This document shows, in pieces, positions 60,464 to 64,000 of a stretch of 64,000 nt of DNA. The translations under genes were made by a program, and so were the position numbers. The stretch comes from Brienomyrus brachyistius. Lineage: Eukaryota; Chordata; Actinopteri; Osteoglossiformes; Mormyridae. Position 1 is the stretch's first letter; each line of letters begins with the position of its first letter. The stretch covers positions 22,075,019 to 22,139,018 of the forward strand of contig NC_064539.1 in assembly GCF_023856365.1 (NCBI RefSeq), written 5' to 3'. The notes below the pieces were generated by a model. That model did not search any database, was not told the origin of the DNA, and saw nothing but the letters and a program-made list of their open reading frames with translations.

Positions 60464-63400
60464 GCCAAGCCTTTCAGCTGAGGCACCAGCTGTCCACTCT
60501 ACATTATGCTGTGAGTGGATTCATTTTTAGCTAAGATATTAAGTTCTCCTGTATCACCCCCCCCACACACACACACACACACACCTGTAATAAGCCAGCA
60601 AGTGGGGACACTGAGTAACCCAGTGGCAGATCAGATGGCAGCAGCTTCAGTGCCATCTGATGATGTGGATACCATCACAACGAGGGGGGGGGGGGGTCAA
60701 GGGGTGGGGGCGGGGTCAGCCCGCAGGGCGAGTCGCTGAAATTACTACCTCAATGACAAGGTGACCTTGAGTAGCTGTCCAGCCCCCCAGACCATACACT
60801 GCTGTGAGCTGATGTCTTGGGGGCATTTTGGTTTGTGTTCAGCAGCCCCACCCCCGACTTCTCGTAGTGTCACAGAGTCAAAGGGACGAACATGACAAAC
60901 GGGGTCAGGGCACCAAGTCACTGTACCAGTCGGGGGGAGGAGGGCAGCTATCCTCATGCAGCAGTGGCTGGCCCTCAGTGCAGCGCTGTGACCTTTGACC
61001 TCACACACAGCACTGACATGGCATCACCAGCTGGTTACAGTGCGGCGTCCCCTTATAATCGGCCCTGATTTAACCAGCCATACGGGACGGATCTGCGCTC
61101 AGCCGGAGCTCCATCGATGTAGTGCTGTGTCAAAGTTTCCTCCCCGGTAATAATCTCTGGGGGGCTAAATGGGTGAAAATGCATCAAACTGCATCATCTT
61201 GTTGAGGAGACGGGATGCTCGACATCTTTGGCTCATCGGCCGCGTTCAGGTCAGTACTTTCCTGCCCCCAGCAAGGCTCCAGGCCCACACCAACAGCTCC
61301 ACAGGTCAGCATGCCACATGCCCGGGCCCCTGGAGGCCCCGGCACTCGAGACTCCCGGATAAGGGTCGGGGGCTTTAGTCTGGTGCCATCTTCTGACCTT
61401 TAAAGAGGGAAAGTGGAAAGACAGACAGCAAAGAGTAAGCGGAAGTAGAATGCAGATGGTGTGGCGGAGCCCCAGGTGAGCGGCCCCTAGAGGTCACCGG
61501 AGGAGGGCTGGCAGATGGTGCTCCTCTGTTTGCAAGTCTGCAGTTTATGAGTGTGTGTGTGGTCACAGACTCTACATGTGTGTTTGCTCTGGGATCAGTT
61601 GGGGACTGTTAAGTCACACATAATTTAGAGTTAGACCAAGATTAAATACCAAGGAGGAGTTTTGAGTGTCCATTGTCAAGGAACAGAGACACACACACAC
61701 ACACACACACACACGCCTCAGAGTGGTCGTATGGAAACACACCAACGCCGGCCTGACAGGAGGGCCACAGTGTCAGACCGTCTGGCTCGCCGACGTGCCA
61801 CCAGCCGTGCAAACTGGCCACCTGCTTCCAGCTGACCCCAGCGCCCTCCTGGAGGTTTGTGTCTCGCCAGCCGACCAGCCGATTCCAGAGATGTGACAAA
61901 GCCCCCCGTGAGGGTGAGGGGAGTCCAGAGGGCCGGGCGACAGTCACCTCACACTGTTAATCATTTGGGCAGCACATGCTCGTCCCGAACGTGACACACA
62001 TCGCACGGCTACACGACCGCTCTTAAATCCAGGCGACTTGGCATGGCTTGGGCTTTCTCTACGATCTCATCCACCCTCGGACCCTTCACCTATCATCCAC
62101 TTCCTTAATCAGTCACTGGTCTGGTTAATTAAAGCATGAATTAATTACCAAACGCTGACTGATGATTGGGCTCTGGGCTGATGAAGCCATTAACTGTCAT
62201 GTGATGCTAAGCAGCTAAGCAGCATCACAGGCTGTAAACATGCCTCATATATATTCAGTGCTGTGTTCATGCCACGGCCAGCAAGGCACCGTTCTCAAGG
62301 CGATCCAAGCGGTACCGTGAGCCGGGCGGCTGTCCGTCCCACAGATCCGGGGTTCTCACATGTTGACACCCAAATTCCCTTCAGTCTGCCTGAAATCCAC
62401 TGGTGTTTCTGTTCCCCAACCAATATGTTGCTCTCACCCTGTCTATGCCAGATGCTGCATGTGGCTCCCCCTGCTGGTGTGGAGACCCAGTCTTCACTCT
62501 GTTTGCCTCTCTGTCACTGTGACAACTTACTCTCCTGGAATTATGAATATTCATACATACTTCATATTAAATGCACATAAATTACAGACAGTTCTGCCTT
62601 GATTAATCACAGCACTCGTAATTAGATCCCATGCAATCCAGCTGGCTAGCTGGGGTCCTGGACCTGAGCTTCTATTAAGAGTAAACTTTACAAGACTGCC
62701 CCCCACAGGACAGCAAAGGCCATCAATCAACAAGTCTGCAAAGACACAGAATTTCCACCATCTTCTGCTCCGCTTTCCCCACTTGGCGTCTCCTCAGACC
62801 TATTCAGTTATATAACAACTGGTTCAGGTTACTTTATTTGTACCAGTAGGTAAATCCCTCCCCCCCGTTCCTTTTAAGATCCCTCTCCATGTGTGACATC
62901 ATGTACAAGTTCACTCATTTAAGGTGCGCTCACAGTAGCCGATTCGTACCGCGCACATCTGACCCCCAAAGTCCAGGTTTATTGACTAATGTGATCCCTC
63001 CGTACTGAGCCAGTCCGCGCTACGCTTAGTCCCCTGGCCTGTTTGGACAGGTGGGCTGGTCTTCTGTCGAGTTGAGCTACTTTGTTGAGTTAGGCTACCG
63101 TAGTGCTAATCGATAGCCATAACCCTAACCCCTACAACTTAACCCTAATCCCGAAACGGTGGAACTGCACATGCGTAGAAAGGCTCGATAGCACGTCTCG
63201 ATGGGTAGCTCAACACCGAACACCTACCAGTTTTCTTCAACACAAAGTTGCACGGCGATGATGAAAGCATTCTCGGACCCGGATCGTTAATGCAATGTAG
63301 CTCAGACTAGGAAGGAACTGCGGGGGGGCAATCATGCTCTTATACGGTACGAGGCAACCAGGCCAAGTGTAAGTACGGCCATATGTTTCATTGACAGTAG

Positions 63401-64000
63401 TAAGAGCAGACAATGAGATCACGCACCAGCAGGTGGCGCAGCTCTGGGCTACAGCAAAAAGAACACAGGAAAGCAAATGCTAAATATCCGGCTATGGGAA
63501 GGGAGGGGGGACTGGGTCACAGTTTATAAAGAAGTCAGCTCAGTCAATCAAGTGCTGAAGACTTAGCTCAGATATAACTCACTGTACCCACCCTGCCATT
63601 TTCCTGCCCTAAACATACCCCTGCCTCTCCTTTATTCTATTTTCCGTTTCACTTCAAAAAAAGTCAACAAAGGCCCCATTGTGACAAAGTGACACATTTT
63701 GAATAATAATCCCATTTACATATCATTGTACATTCAGCCAGGGTTGTCCAAAATCATTTTCTCACTGAATATCCCTTGAATATTTAATCACGGCGCCAGT
63801 GTGAGACACACACTGTTACCTCCACTGAATTTGTCACGCAGGGGTGTGTTTTAATGTTGACTATAGCTTTAAAAGTGGCTGGGTCATGGTTACCCAGGTG
63901 CGGAAGCTGACATTCCCAGAGTAATTATAAAACTGACATTTTGGCTTCACCAAGCAGATGATTTACTGCGGTGTGCTTTCTCATTTGGAAATATTTAACG
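60464..64000. other. No gene recognised
   Basis: It contains AC microsatellites at 60564-60584 and 61688-61714 and a G run at 60684-60696. A possible degraded DNA-transposon derivative lies between about 62935 (GGTGCGCTCACAGTAGCCGA) and 63375. No coding exon is seen. Confidence 0.5.

Overview
The window is vertebrate genomic DNA, almost certainly from a ray-finned fish. It has compact GU-AG introns, dense CA/GT microsatellites, tRNA-derived SINEs, several MITE-like repeats of types common in fish, and an unusually large number of long poly-G/poly-C runs (up to 29 bases). The species cannot be named from the sequence alone. There are no bacterial-type operons, CRISPR arrays, rRNA genes or viral genes.

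Two protein-coding genes are clear, and they face each other. On the + strand, positions 1 to about 28.4 kb hold the 3' part of tnks (tankyrase 1, the poly-ADP-ribosyltransferase PARP5A). It is seen as 25 coding exons from 1779 to 26631, giving 1,027 codons plus the stop. They encode the last part of ankyrin cluster 1, all later ankyrin clusters, the SAM domain and the complete catalytic PARP domain with its His-Tyr-Glu triad and CHCC zinc site. The first exons (His/Pro/Ser-rich N terminus and first ankyrin repeats) lie upstream of the window. The first two introns visible in full bracket a 10 kb stretch and a small exon; from 20.7 kb on, the exons are tightly packed.

On the - strand, 36229 down to 31168 holds dusp4 (MAP kinase phosphatase 2) in four exons: rhodanese/CH2 domain, linker, and dual-specificity phosphatase domain with the HCxxGxxR signature. 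Upstream of its ATG is a compact immediate-early style promoter with a perfect CArG box, a palindromic CRE and TATA-like sequences. Exon 4 contains an 11-C run that puts the catalytic part and the conserved C-terminal tail in different frames. This is either a homopolymer length error or a real allele. Tankyrase acts in Wnt/Axin turnover, telomere and spindle biology; DUSP4 is a nuclear ERK/JNK/p38 phosphatase. Their proximity is positional and need not be functional.

The remaining 27 kb (36.5-64 kb) shows no recognisable gene. It holds MITE-like elements, SINEs, a 0.65 kb CA-rich minisatellite, and one short ORF that looks like a signal-peptide exon (53349-53490). Points worth following up are four tnks introns that are multiples of three and open in frame (one a 402-nt TCTCTG microsatellite inside the SAM domain), the dusp4 frame break, the paired inverted TATA-like promoter motifs, an orphan exon-like ORF at 29.55 kb, and a nested SINE pair inside dusp4 intron 3.
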